Origin: an uncultured Collinsella sp.
Lineage (GTDB): Bacteria; Actinomycetota; Coriobacteriia; Coriobacteriales; Coriobacteriaceae
NCBI GenBank assembly: GCA_959026725.1
Contig: CAUFMG010000002.1
Location: 62,001 to 126,000 of the forward strand
Length of the DNA stretch: 64,000 bases
Reading direction: 5' to 3'
Shown: positions 31,847-40,073 of the stretch, piece after piece
How the letters are laid out: the number at the start of each line of letters is the position of its first letter
Numbering within the stretch: position 1 is the first letter of the stretch
Notes under the pieces: generated by a model
Seen by the model: the letters and a program-made list of their open reading frames with translations, nothing else
What the model was told of the DNA's origin: nothing
The model's database searches: none
Position numbers and translations under genes: made by a program

Positions 31847-33304
31847 ATGGACTACAAGATTACTGGCTACGAGCCCGCCCAGCTGTTCCATTTCTTTGAG
31901 GAGATCAGCGCGATCCCCCGTGGGTCTGGCAACGAGAAGGGCATCAGCGATTTCTTGGTTGCGTTTGCCAAGGAGCGCGGCCTCGACGTGTATCAGGACG
32001 AGGTCTACAACGTCATCATTCGTAAGCCCGCATCTGCCGGCGCCGAGAATGCCCCGACCGTGATGCTGCAGGGCCACATCGACATGGTGTGCGACAAGCT
32101 TGGCTCCGTTGAGCACGACTTTACGACCGATGGTATCGACCTGGTCGTCAAGGACGGCGTCCTCACCGCTAACGGCACCACCCTGGGCGCCGACAACGGC
32201 ATTGCTGTCGCTCTGATGCTCACCGTGCTCAACGACGATTCGATTGCTCATCCGGCCCTCGAGTGCGTGTTCACCACCGACGAGGAGACTGGCCTGGTTG
32301 GCGCCGAGACGCTCGACAAGTCCCAGATTAGCGCCCGCACCATGATCAACCTCGATTCCGAGGAGGAGGGCGTGGCCACCGTCAGCTGCGCCGGCGGCGT
32401 CGTCGTTACCTACACCTGCCCGATCGTGCGCGAGCACAAGACCGGCAGCGCCCTTACGCTCGACATCTCCGGCCTGCTGGGTGGTCACTCCGGCTCCGAC
32501 ATCAACCTGGAGCGCGGCAACGGCAACCTCATCATGGCCCGCATCATCGACCGCCTGATGGTCGCCGGCGAGCCCGCCATCGTCAGCTTTAACGGCGGCA
32601 CTAAGGACAACGCCATCAACCGTGAGTGCAAGGCCGAGCTGGTTTACGCCGACCACACTGCCGCCGAGGCAGCGGCCGAGATCGCAAAGGGCATCATCGC
32701 CGACGTCACTGCCGAGCTCGAGGTCTTCGACCCCGGCTTTACCTGCACCGTCGAGATTGCCGACGACGCCGAGGTCGAGGCCATGGACCAGAAGTCCGCG
32801 CTTGCCCTCATCCGCGCCCTGCGTCTTGCCCCTAACGGCGTGATTCGCCGCAACGTCGCCACCGACGGCTCCGTCGAGGTTTCCTCCAACATCGGTGTGG
32901 TTGCCACCTCTGACGACCAGGTCAAGATTATGCTGTCCCCGCGCTCCTCGATCACTTCGCTGCAGAACGAGTTCAAGGACCGCCTGCAGACGCTGGCCGA
33001 TGTCTTGGGCTTCGACGCCAAGTTTGAGTTCGAGTATCCCGGCTGGAGCTATGCCGAGCATTCGCCGGTCCGCGACATCTTTGTCGAGAGCTATCGCGAG
33101 CTCTTTGGCTCCGAGCTGCGCATCGAGTCCATTCACGCCGGCCTTGAGTGCGGCCTGTTTGCCGAGGCCCTGCACGGCCTGGACGCCATCGCCGTGGGCC
33201 CGACGCTCTCCGATGTCCACACCCCGGATGAGAGCATGGAGCTCGCTTCTGCCGAGCGCTTCTATGAGCTGCTCATCGACGTTCTCAAGCGCCTCGCTGC
33301 GTAA
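31847..33304 (+). CDS. pepD: Aminoacyl-histidine dipeptidase (M20C family)
   Basis: PepD-type metallopeptidases hydrolyse Xaa-His and other dipeptides in the cytoplasm. Metal-site segments of the M20 family are visible: GHIDMVCDK, TTLGADNGIA and FTTDEETGLVGA. A lid domain insert is followed by the C-terminal return to the catalytic domain. It has 485 residues, the family length. AAGGAGG at 31836-31842 fixes the ATG at 31847. It is monocistronic, with a shared terminator separating it from the convergent hipA. Confidence 0.92.
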   Translation: MDYKITGYEPAQLFHFFEEISAIPRGSGNEKGISDFLVAFAKERGLDVYQDEVYNVIIRKPASAGAENAPTVMLQGHIDMVCDKLGSVEHDFTTDGIDLVVKDGVLTANGTTLGADNGIAVALMLTVLNDDSIAHPALECVFTTDEETGLVGAETLDKSQISARTMINLDSEEEGVATVSCAGGVVVTYTCPIVREHKTGSALTLDISGLLGGHSGSDINLERGNGNLIMARIIDRLMVAGEPAIVSFNGGTKDNAINRECKAELVYADHTAAEAAAEIAKGIIADVTAELEVFDPGFTCTVEIADDAEVEAMDQKSALALIRALRLAPNGVIRRNVATDGSVEVSSNIGVVATSDDQVKIMLSPRSSITSLQNEFKDRLQTLADVLGFDAKFEFEYPGWSYAEHSPVRDIFVESYRELFGSELRIESIHAGLECGLFAEALHGLDAIAVGPTLSDVHTPDESMELASAERFYELLIDVLKRLAA

Positions 33305-33359
33305 AGATTGCGCTAGCAGCAGTCCGAGTCACGTGCTAGCGGATTGCAAATGACATTAC

Positions 33360-33407
33360 GAGAGGGGACACCCGGTCTTTTGCGACAGGTGCCCCCTCTC
33401 TTCTTTT
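33360..33407. terminator. Bidirectional terminator between pepD and hipA
   Basis: gagaggggacacc (33360-33372) pairs with ggtgccccctctc (33388-33400) with one mismatch, followed by a T-rich stretch. It can serve both convergent genes. Confidence 0.8.
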
Positions 33408-33430
33408 GGGAAATGGCAAATTACGGACAC

Positions 33431-34735
33431 CTAGCCTATATCCGCCTTGATGAGGTCGAGGGTGCGCTGGCAGTTTTCGCGGACGGGGCCGAGCATATGC
33501 TCGCGCAGGTCCGCCATGCCGGGCAGGCCGGCGTATTCGTCCATGACCTCTTCCATGCAAACGGGTACCTCGTAGGCGAGGTCCATCATGGCCGCAAAGC
33601 AAAACTTCTCGGATAGCCCGGCATCGGTGAGCGCCGCCTCCAGCGCGGGGTCGCCCATACCGTGGTATCGGCGGATAGCGCCTGGACCGATGCGCCCCAC
33701 GCGATTTTCGCCGCCAACGCTCATGGCAAGGCGCGCCCGGCGGCGCATACGCTCATACGCCAAACCCGACGCGACATCGTACATTCGAGCCATCATGGCT
33801 GCGCCGTCGTTTCCAAGGAGCAGGGAATAGTTTTTCGCATGCGCATCCGGTGCGCCGATAATGGCGTTGAAGAACAGTATCTGCGTAAACAGATACAGGT
33901 TAAGTTGATGGTGGCTCGTATTTACGAGGAGCTCTTGAATGTCGCGGGTGGTCGGGCCGCCGTCTGCCGTGTACTTTTGGGCGGGCATCACCCCAAGTGC
34001 CTGACAGAGGTCTTCTTGATGTAGGCGCCTGATCGTTCCGTCTTCGACTTTCACGCGGTCATAGCGCTCAACAATGAGGGCAGGTTCGTCCTCAAACATT
34101 CGATATTCGACGTTTGCCGTTGCGATACCGGCGCGCTGGGCGCTTTTCATGCAGACAAACTCATTGAGAGCCTCGAGTTTAAATCCGATAACGCCATTTT
34201 TTAAAATATGCGTCGTGGGCGAGGAGCCCATGCATTCGCACCAGCGGCCGTTTATGAACGCGAGCGCGAACTTGCCCTGGTTGCCTCCGAGTGACCAACT
34301 TTCATCTAGACCCATCCACGATGCATCGCGGTCATCTCTGATCGACTTGAGACGGAGAGCAATTTCGTGGTCGTCTATAGGGCGGTATTCGCCAGCGCGA
34401 TGCAGGACGGCATCGGCATCTTCTTCGGCACAAAACTGCACTCCGCCCGGACAGTCGAGTCCGATATGGCTGAGCAACGCAACGGGATTGTTGGGCCTAA
34501 CGTCGAATTCGGCGGCAATCGCTTTTCGCTGGTCCTCGCTGTCGGGTAGAAGGCCAAACAGGTACGGATTCATGACCTGTTGTCCGTATGTGCGATTCGA
34601 TACGGGTATGTTGGTCGATAGGGCTGGCCCGTCATAGTCATGATCGTAGGTAAAGCTGATAAGACCGTTCTCATCTTGCGTGAGCGTTCCCGCAGGTACG
34701 CCGCAAATAATGGTCCGAAGTGATGTTCTGGCCAT
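33431..34735 (-). CDS. hipA: HipA-family serine/threonine kinase toxin
   Basis: HipA kinases inhibit growth by phosphorylating targets such as aminoacyl-tRNA synthetases, which leads to persistence. The 434-residue protein has the N-terminal HipA domain (YLFGLLPDSEDQR) and the HipA-C kinase core. The segment SLGGNQGKFAL aligns with the E. coli loop that carries autophosphorylated Ser150. GAPDAHAKNYSLL holds the catalytic Asp and the metal-binding Asn. Key residues look intact, so it is probably active. The hipB gene lies three bases upstream. Confidence 0.9.
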   Translation of the reverse strand: MARTSLRTIICGVPAGTLTQDENGLISFTYDHDYDGPALSTNIPVSNRTYGQQVMNPYLFGLLPDSEDQRKAIAAEFDVRPNNPVALLSHIGLDCPGGVQFCAEEDADAVLHRAGEYRPIDDHEIALRLKSIRDDRDASWMGLDESWSLGGNQGKFALAFINGRWCECMGSSPTTHILKNGVIGFKLEALNEFVCMKSAQRAGIATANVEYRMFEDEPALIVERYDRVKVEDGTIRRLHQEDLCQALGVMPAQKYTADGGPTTRDIQELLVNTSHHQLNLYLFTQILFFNAIIGAPDAHAKNYSLLLGNDGAAMMARMYDVASGLAYERMRRRARLAMSVGGENRVGRIGPGAIRRYHGMGDPALEAALTDAGLSEKFCFAAMMDLAYEVPVCMEEVMDEYAGLPGMADLREHMLGPVRENCQRTLDLIKADIG

Positions 34736-34738
34736 TGG

Positions 34739-35209
34739 CTATTTCCCTTCGGGCTTGGTTTGGTTAGATACGTTTGCGGCAATCGAGACTCCGAGATTGG
34801 ACATGGCGAAATCGGCGAAGACCTCGTCGTAGAGTGCGGATGTAAAGGGGGCATCTGCAAGAGCCGGAATGGGGGTACTACGACGGTTGCGATGATGAGG
34901 ACGTTGAGTGTGATGGCGCCTGGGGATGCTGCGAGGCAGCGGATTGGCATGCGGGGCGTCGACTGGTCGCTCGTTTTTCGCTTCGCCGATATCCCCTTGA
35001 GCGGCGAGTGCCAGTCCAAGAGCATTGAAAATCGTCAGCAACTTGTCGAGTCGAATGCCGGTGGCGTCTCCTAGCTCGAGCGATGCGAGCAAGCGCTCCG
35101 AAACACCGGCTTTTTTAGCGAGGGTTGCACGGGTGAGACCCTGAGCCTCGCGTGCCTGGCGCACGTAGATGCCAGCTTGGCGCGGTGTGGTGATGGGAAG
35201 GGTGTCCAC
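34739..35209 (-). CDS. hipB: HipB-like antitoxin with an XRE helix-turn-helix
   Basis: A 156-residue partner of HipA. Residues about 12-70 form an XRE-type helix-turn-helix (VRQAREAQGLTRATLAKKAGV, then LLASLELGDATGIRLDKLL). The remaining 85 residues are an unusual extension rich in His, Arg and Pro, longer than in typical HipB. It would bind the TGCA-N6-TGCA boxes just upstream and repress the operon. hipB and hipA are nearly contiguous. Confidence 0.85.
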   Translation of the reverse strand: MDTLPITTPRQAGIYVRQAREAQGLTRATLAKKAGVSERLLASLELGDATGIRLDKLLTIFNALGLALAAQGDIGEAKNERPVDAPHANPLPRSIPRRHHTQRPHHRNRRSTPIPALADAPFTSALYDEVFADFAMSNLGVSIAANVSNQTKPEGK

Positions 35210-35223
35210 GGCGATCTCCTAAT

Positions 35224-35293
35224 GTGCAGACTTTTGCATATTAGTATGACATGCAAAAGTCTGCACGAAAAGGCCTCATGCAAAACTCTGCAT
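35224..35293 (-). promoter_or_regulatory. hipBA operator with three TGCA-N6-TGCA boxes
   Basis: gtgcagacttttgcat (35224-35239) and atgcaaaagtctgcac (35251-35266) form a perfect 16-bp inverted repeat with an 11-base centre. A third near-copy, atgcaaaactctgcat, lies at 35278-35293. Each contains TGCA, six bases, TGCA. They sit directly upstream of hipB and are the obvious HipB binding sites. Confidence 0.75.
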
Positions 35294-35301
35294 AAGGCCT
35301 T
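35270..35301 (-). terminator. Hairpin between mntP and hipB
   Basis: aaggcct (35270-35276) pairs with aggcctt (35295-35301), enclosing the third TGCA box. It probably ends the mntP transcript before the hipBA promoter, although it lacks a long T-run. Confidence 0.5.
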
Positions 35302-35337
35302 GTGCTGGCGTTGAGTTTTGAGCGATTGTGCTTGGCG

Positions 35338-35916
35338 TTACAGCGCCAAAATCCCCAGATGCTCAAGCAGGATCTTAAGCCCGATGAGGATGAGCACGAC
35401 GCCGCCCACGATGGTGGCAGGCTTTTCGTAGCGCCCGCCAAAGGTATGGCCGATCGCCACGCCGGCGATGGAGAAGATAAACGTCGTGATGCCGATAAGC
35501 GATACAGCGGGAACGATGTCAACCGAGAGCGCCGCAAACGAGATACCTACGGCTAGGGCGTCAATCGAGGTGGCAATGGCAAGAATCAGATATTCTGCCA
35601 GGTCAATTTTTTCGGCATCCTTGCCGTCGCCCTCGCCCTCGTCCTCGGTAAAGGCTTCCCGCAGCATTTTGCCGCCGATAAAGGCCAGAAGGATAAAGGC
35701 GATCCAATGGTCGATCGGTCCGATGATGCCCATGAATTGACTGCCGAGCGCCCATCCGATTACGGGCATGCCGGCCTGGAAGCCGCCAAAGAACAGGCCG
35801 AGCACCACGGCGACTTTAAGGTTGATCTTTTTCATGCCGAGACCCTTGCAGATGGAAACGGCAAAAGCGTCCATCGAAAGGCCAACGGCGAGCAGCACGA
35901 GCTCTGCGAGTCCCAT
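35338..35916 (-). CDS. mntP: Manganese efflux pump MntP
   Basis: A 192-residue, six-helix membrane protein that exports excess Mn2+. The two inverted halves each carry the conserved aspartate motif: LSMDAFAVS near the N-terminus and ATSIDALAVG in the second half. A charged Glu/Asp-rich loop (TEDEGEGDGKDAEK) separates them. It is a single gene. The 220 bases between it and disA contain a GGGAGTAG motif in the leader, reminiscent of Mn2+ riboswitches, but not a full match. Confidence 0.9.
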   Translation of the reverse strand: MGLAELVLLAVGLSMDAFAVSICKGLGMKKINLKVAVVLGLFFGGFQAGMPVIGWALGSQFMGIIGPIDHWIAFILLAFIGGKMLREAFTEDEGEGDGKDAEKIDLAEYLILAIATSIDALAVGISFAALSVDIVPAVSLIGITTFIFSIAGVAIGHTFGGRYEKPATIVGGVVLILIGLKILLEHLGILAL

Positions 35917-36137
35917 AGTCTGGCTCCCTCTCTGCGGGCGAGCCCGATTACGCGACTACTCCCTCATTAATATGAGACCCGATGCTACCACATGAGCAGT
36001 CAAGAGAGCCTCGTCCCAAATGAGCTACCTAAGCTGTGTTCGCTCATTCTGTAAGCATCGGATTTCGCAAGCGCCGCAGGGACAAACCGTGAGAAACTAT
36101 TTAGCGTTTATGGAGCGTATACGATGGGAGCGATGCC

Positions 36138-37205
36138 TTGGATAAGAACGAGCTGCAAAAGCGTATGGAACAGGCCATCCGCCTGACTGCCCCCGGTCAG
36201 CCGATCCGCACCGCCCTCGACATGATCATTGCCGGTCACCTGGGCGCCCTTATCTGCGTCGGCGACACCGAAAACGTGCTCGCTGCCGGTAACGACGGCT
36301 TCCCGCTCAACATTTCGTTTACCTCAAACCGCCTGTTCGAGCTTTCCAAGATGGACGGCGCCATCGTCATCGACGGCGACCTCACCCAGATCCTGCGCGC
36401 CAACTTCCACCTCAATCCCGATCCCTCGCTTGCCACGAGCGAGACGGGCATGCGTCACCGCACCGCCGCTCGCATGTCGGTGCTCACCGATGCCATCGTG
36501 ATCTCGGTCTCGGCCCGTCGTGCCGTCGTCAATGTGTACGTCCACGGCAAGAGCTACGAGATCCAGCCCGTCACCACCATCATGAGCTCGGTCAACCAGC
36601 TCGTAGCCACGCTCCAGACCACCCGTCAGTCGCTCGATCGCTCCTTGCTGCGCCTGACGGCCCTCGAGCTCGACGACTACGTCACGCTCGCCGACATTAC
36701 CGGTATTTTCTCGAGCTTCGAGATCATGCAGCAGGCAAAGACCGAGCTTAAGGATTGCATCGTCAAGCTGGGCAACCAGGGCAAGCTCGTGCAGATGCAG
36801 CTCGAGCAGCTCGCCGGCTCCAGCATGGATACCGAGTATGACCTGATGATTCGCGACTACGCGAGTGATTCCTCCGAGGCAAACGCCGAGAAGATCCGCG
36901 CAGAGCTTGCCCGTATGACGCCCAAGGACCTGTCCGACCCACAGCATGTGGCGGCGGTTCTGGGTTACGACGACCTGGACGAGGACTCCGTCATGACGCC
37001 GCTGGGCCTGCGCACGCTTTCGCGTGTGTCCGTCGTGCGCGACGGCGTGGCCGAGAAGATCGTTGACGAGTACGGCTCGCTGCAGGAGCTCATGGACGAC
37101 ATTAGCGAGGATCCGGAGCGCCTGGGCGACTTTGGCGTCAACAACCCTGCCATTCTTGCGGACTCGCTGTACCGCATGAAGGGCACCAAACAGGGGAACG
37201 CATAA
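36138..37205 (+). CDS. disA: DNA integrity scanning diadenylate cyclase
   Basis: DisA makes c-di-AMP from two ATP and scans DNA for lesions. The N-terminal DAC domain carries the catalytic DGA motif at residues 73-75 and the RHRTA motif at 106-110. A helical linker (about 150-290) and a C-terminal helix-hairpin-helix DNA-binding domain follow. It has 355 residues, as in the family. The start is a TTG at 36138, chosen because GGGAG ends seven bases upstream and the sequence from MDKNEL onward aligns with family N-termini. ispD overlaps its stop by one base. Confidence 0.94.
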   Translation: MDKNELQKRMEQAIRLTAPGQPIRTALDMIIAGHLGALICVGDTENVLAAGNDGFPLNISFTSNRLFELSKMDGAIVIDGDLTQILRANFHLNPDPSLATSETGMRHRTAARMSVLTDAIVISVSARRAVVNVYVHGKSYEIQPVTTIMSSVNQLVATLQTTRQSLDRSLLRLTALELDDYVTLADITGIFSSFEIMQQAKTELKDCIVKLGNQGKLVQMQLEQLAGSSMDTEYDLMIRDYASDSSEANAEKIRAELARMTPKDLSDPQHVAAVLGYDDLDEDSVMTPLGLRTLSRVSVVRDGVAEKIVDEYGSLQELMDDISEDPERLGDFGVNNPAILADSLYRMKGTKQGNA

Positions 37206-37933
37206 TGGCGCCCGTATGCGCCGTGGTCGTTGCCGGTGGCAGCGGCCAGCGCTTTGGAAACCCCGGCGGCAAGCAGCTCGTTAACGTGGCGGGTCGTCCG
37301 CTCATGAGCTGGTCCATCCGCGCGTTTGATCGGAGCGACAAGGTCGGCCACATCGTCGTGGTTTGCCCTGCCGAGCGTCGTGCCGAGATGCGCCGCCTGG
37401 CCATCGACCCGTTTGACTATGACACGCCCATCAGTTTTGCCGATGCTGGCGATACCCGCCAGGATTCCACCCGTGCCGGCGTGCATGCGGTTCCAGCGGG
37501 TTTCGAATATGTTGCCATTCACGACGGCGCTCGTCCGCTCATTACTACCGAGGCCATCGATCACGCTATCGACGTGCTCGTGAGCGACCGCGCCCTCGAC
37601 GGTGTCGTGTGCGGTCAGCCCGCGATCGACACGCTCAAGATCGTCGATGGCGATAATATCGTCGAGACGCCGCCGCGCGAGCTCTATTGGGCCGCACAGA
37701 CGCCGCAGATCTTTAGCGTCGACGCCATGAAGCGCGCCCACACCGCAGCTATCGCCGAGGGCTTTATCGGGACCGACGATTCTTCGCTGGTCGAGCGCAT
37801 GGGTGGGCGCGTCCTCTGCGTTCAGAGCCCGCGCGATAACCTTAAGGTGACGGTGCCCGAGGACCTGCGTCCCGTAACCGCGATTCTGCTCGGCCGTATG
37901 GCCGAGGGAGAGGACCTTCCCCATGTTCAGTAA
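37205..37933 (+). CDS. ispD: 2-C-methyl-D-erythritol 4-phosphate cytidylyltransferase
   Basis: IspD couples MEP to CTP in isoprenoid synthesis. The 242-residue protein has the nucleotidyltransferase start VVVAGGSGQRFG with the lysine in GGKQLVNVAGRPL, followed by IHDGARPLI. It starts within the disA stop (TAATG) and ends 11 bases inside ispF, so disA, ispD and ispF form a tightly coupled unit. Confidence 0.95.
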   Translation: MAPVCAVVVAGGSGQRFGNPGGKQLVNVAGRPLMSWSIRAFDRSDKVGHIVVVCPAERRAEMRRLAIDPFDYDTPISFADAGDTRQDSTRAGVHAVPAGFEYVAIHDGARPLITTEAIDHAIDVLVSDRALDGVVCGQPAIDTLKIVDGDNIVETPPRELYWAAQTPQIFSVDAMKRAHTAAIAEGFIGTDDSSLVERMGGRVLCVQSPRDNLKVTVPEDLRPVTAILLGRMAEGEDLPHVQ

Positions 37934-38417
37934 CCTGCGCATTGGACACGGCTACGACGTTCACCGTCTGGTGGAGGGGCGTCGATGTATCATCGGCGGT
38001 GTCGACATTCCCTACGAGCGCGGTCTGCTGGGCCACTCGGATGCCGACGTGCTCGCGCACGCCTTGGCCGACGCCATTTTGGGCGCCTGCCGCGGGGGAG
38101 ACATCGGCAAGCTATTCCCCGACACCGATCCCGCCTACGAGGGTGCCGATTCGATGGTGCTGCTCGCTCGCGTGATGGACTATGCGCGCGAGCTGGGCTT
38201 TGAGTTTGTCGATGCCGATTGCACCATTGCCTGTCAGCAACCCAAGATCACCCCGCACCGCGATGCCATGCGCGCCAACCTTGCCCACGCCCTGGGCGTT
38301 GACGTCGAAAACGTGGGCGTCGCCGCCACCACGACCGAAAAGCTCGGTTGGGAAGGCCAGGGCGAGGGAATTGGCGCCTGGGCCGTCTGCCTGCTACAGA
38401 AAACCGTTAAGGAGTAA
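37923..38417 (+). CDS. ispF: 2-C-methyl-D-erythritol 2,4-cyclodiphosphate synthase
   Basis: IspF cyclises the CDP-methylerythritol phosphate product to MEcPP. The 164-residue protein has the metal-binding GHGYDVHR (residues 8-15), GHSDADVLAHALADA and the C-terminal TTTEKLGWEGQGEGI. Its start overlaps ispD by 11 bases and cysS follows after three bases. Confidence 0.96.
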   Translation: MFSNLRIGHGYDVHRLVEGRRCIIGGVDIPYERGLLGHSDADVLAHALADAILGACRGGDIGKLFPDTDPAYEGADSMVLLARVMDYARELGFEFVDADCTIACQQPKITPHRDAMRANLAHALGVDVENVGVAATTTEKLGWEGQGEGIGAWAVCLLQKTVKE

Positions 38418-38420
38418 CGA

Positions 38421-39887
38421 ATGCGTATCTACAACAGCGCTACCCATAAAAAGGAAGAGTTCCAGCCCATCGAGTCCGGTAAGGTCCGCATGTACGTGTG
38501 CGGCCCCACGGTCTATGACAACATCCACATCGGCAATGCCCGCACGTTCATCAGCTTTGACGTGATTCGTCGCTGGCTCATCGCGAGCGGCTACGAGGTT
38601 ACGTTCGCCCAGAACCTCACCGATGTCGATGACAAGATCATCAAGCGCGCCAACGAGCAGGGCAGAACGGCTGCCGAGGTCGCGACGGAGTTCTCCGATA
38701 AGTTCATCGGCGTCATGCGCGCCGCCAACGTGCTCGATCCCGATGTGCGCCCCCGCGCCACCAAGGAGATCGGCCCCATGATCGCCATGATCAAGACGCT
38801 TATCGAGCAGGGCCACGCTTACGCCGCCGATAACGGCGACGTGTATTTTGCCGTGCGCAGCGATCCCAACTATGGTCAGGTCTCGGGCCGCAACATCGAC
38901 GACCTTATGGTTGGCGCGCGCATCGAGGAGAACGAGGACAAGAACGACCCACTCGACTTTGCCCTGTGGAAGGCCGCTAAGCCCGGCGAGCCCAGCTGGC
39001 CGAGCCCCTGGGGCGAGGGCCGCCCCGGTTGGCACACCGAGTGCGCCGCCATGGTGCACCGCTACCTGGGCACTCCGATCGACATCCACGGCGGCGGCTC
39101 CGACCTTGCCTTCCCGCATCACGAGAACGAGTGCGCCCAGGCCACCTGCGCCTGGCACCAGGGCTTCTCCAACACTTGGATGCACACGGGCATGCTGCTG
39201 GTAGACGGCGAGAAGATGTCCAAGTCGCTCGGCAACTTCTTTACGCTGGCCGAGGTGCTCGAGCAGCACTCCGCTGCCGCCCTGCGCCTGCTGATGCTGC
39301 AGACGAGCTATCGTTCGCCGCTCGACTTTTCTTGGGAGCGCCTGGAGGGTGCCGAGAACTCGCTCACGCGTATCGCCGGTACGGTCGAGAACCTGCGCTG
39401 GGCCGCAAACCATGCGACGGCCGATGCCGATGAGGCTGCCGCCGAGACGTTTGCCGCCAAGGCCGCCGAGACCCGTGCCACCTTTAAGGAGTGCATGGAC
39501 GACGACTTTAACACCGCTGGTGCCATGGGTGCCGTCTTTGGCTTTGTGACCGAGTGCAACCAGTACCTGGAGCAGGCGGGCGACGCTGCCGACAAGGCCG
39601 CCGCGCTTGCCGCCGCCGACACGCTGGCCGAGCTGCTCGATACGTTTGGCGTTGAGCTTCCCGAGCCCAAAGTCGAGCTGCCGCTGGGTCTGCTGGGCGT
39701 TGCCGCCGGTTTGGTCGCCTATACGGGTGACGACGTGGACGAGGCCGCTGCCAAGATTCTCGAGGCCCGCGCCGAGGCCCGCGCCGCCAAGAACTGGGAT
39801 CTGGCCGACGCCATCCGCGACCAGCTCAAGGACCTGGGCCTCACCATTGAGGATACCGCCGCCGGCACCCGTATCAAATCTCTCTAA
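38421..39887 (+). CDS. cysS: Cysteinyl-tRNA synthetase
   Basis: A class-I synthetase that charges tRNA-Cys. The HIGH-type motif is VYDNIHIGNAR, the nearby Cys in MYVCGPTVYD is a zinc ligand, and the KMSKS loop is present exactly. The C-terminal anticodon region is Ala/Glu-rich. Its 488 residues fit. The synteny ispD–ispF–cysS–rlmB–rae1 matches Bacillus, except that gltX, cysE and the mini-RNase III gene mrnC are absent here. Confidence 0.96.
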   Translation: MRIYNSATHKKEEFQPIESGKVRMYVCGPTVYDNIHIGNARTFISFDVIRRWLIASGYEVTFAQNLTDVDDKIIKRANEQGRTAAEVATEFSDKFIGVMRAANVLDPDVRPRATKEIGPMIAMIKTLIEQGHAYAADNGDVYFAVRSDPNYGQVSGRNIDDLMVGARIEENEDKNDPLDFALWKAAKPGEPSWPSPWGEGRPGWHTECAAMVHRYLGTPIDIHGGGSDLAFPHHENECAQATCAWHQGFSNTWMHTGMLLVDGEKMSKSLGNFFTLAEVLEQHSAAALRLLMLQTSYRSPLDFSWERLEGAENSLTRIAGTVENLRWAANHATADADEAAAETFAAKAAETRATFKECMDDDFNTAGAMGAVFGFVTECNQYLEQAGDAADKAAALAAADTLAELLDTFGVELPEPKVELPLGLLGVAAGLVAYTGDDVDEAAAKILEARAEARAAKNWDLADAIRDQLKDLGLTIEDTAAGTRIKSL

Positions 39888-39893
39888 TCCCCG

Positions 39894-39995
39894 CGGGTTT
39901 CCCAAGCACCCGACCTTGCCGTTCAAACCGTCGCTCGCGTACTCAAGTACGCGTCGCTCCTCTTTCACGGCAATCTCGGGCACTTGGAAAACCCG
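39894..39995 (+). repeat. Large cruciform-like inverted repeat downstream of cysS
   Basis: Imperfect 28-bp arms lie at 39895-39922 and 39967-39994, starting gggtttcccaagcaccc and ending gggcacttggaaaaccc, with about six mismatches. Inside is a perfect small hairpin, cgcgtact/agtacgcg (39936-39953). The arrangement resembles 19766-19862 after lysS. Confidence 0.65.
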
Positions 39996-39999
39996 TACC

Positions 40000-40038
40000 G
40001 ACCGCTTGAGCTATTCGTCTTAAGCGGTCGCTTCTTTT
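40000..40038 (+). terminator. Terminator between cysS and rlmB
   Basis: gaccgctt (40000-40007) pairs with aagcggtc (40022-40029), followed by gcttctttt. rlmB starts 36 bases later with AAAGGAGG. Confidence 0.75.
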
Positions 40039-40073
40039 GTCCTGTTTGAAAAGTATTTAAAGGAGGCCGCTTT

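Noticed and set aside
35917..36100. yybP-ykoY manganese riboswitch upstream of mntP
   Set aside because: A GAGGGAGTAG motif is present, but the second conserved loop and the usual paired helices could not be found and the space to the start is short.
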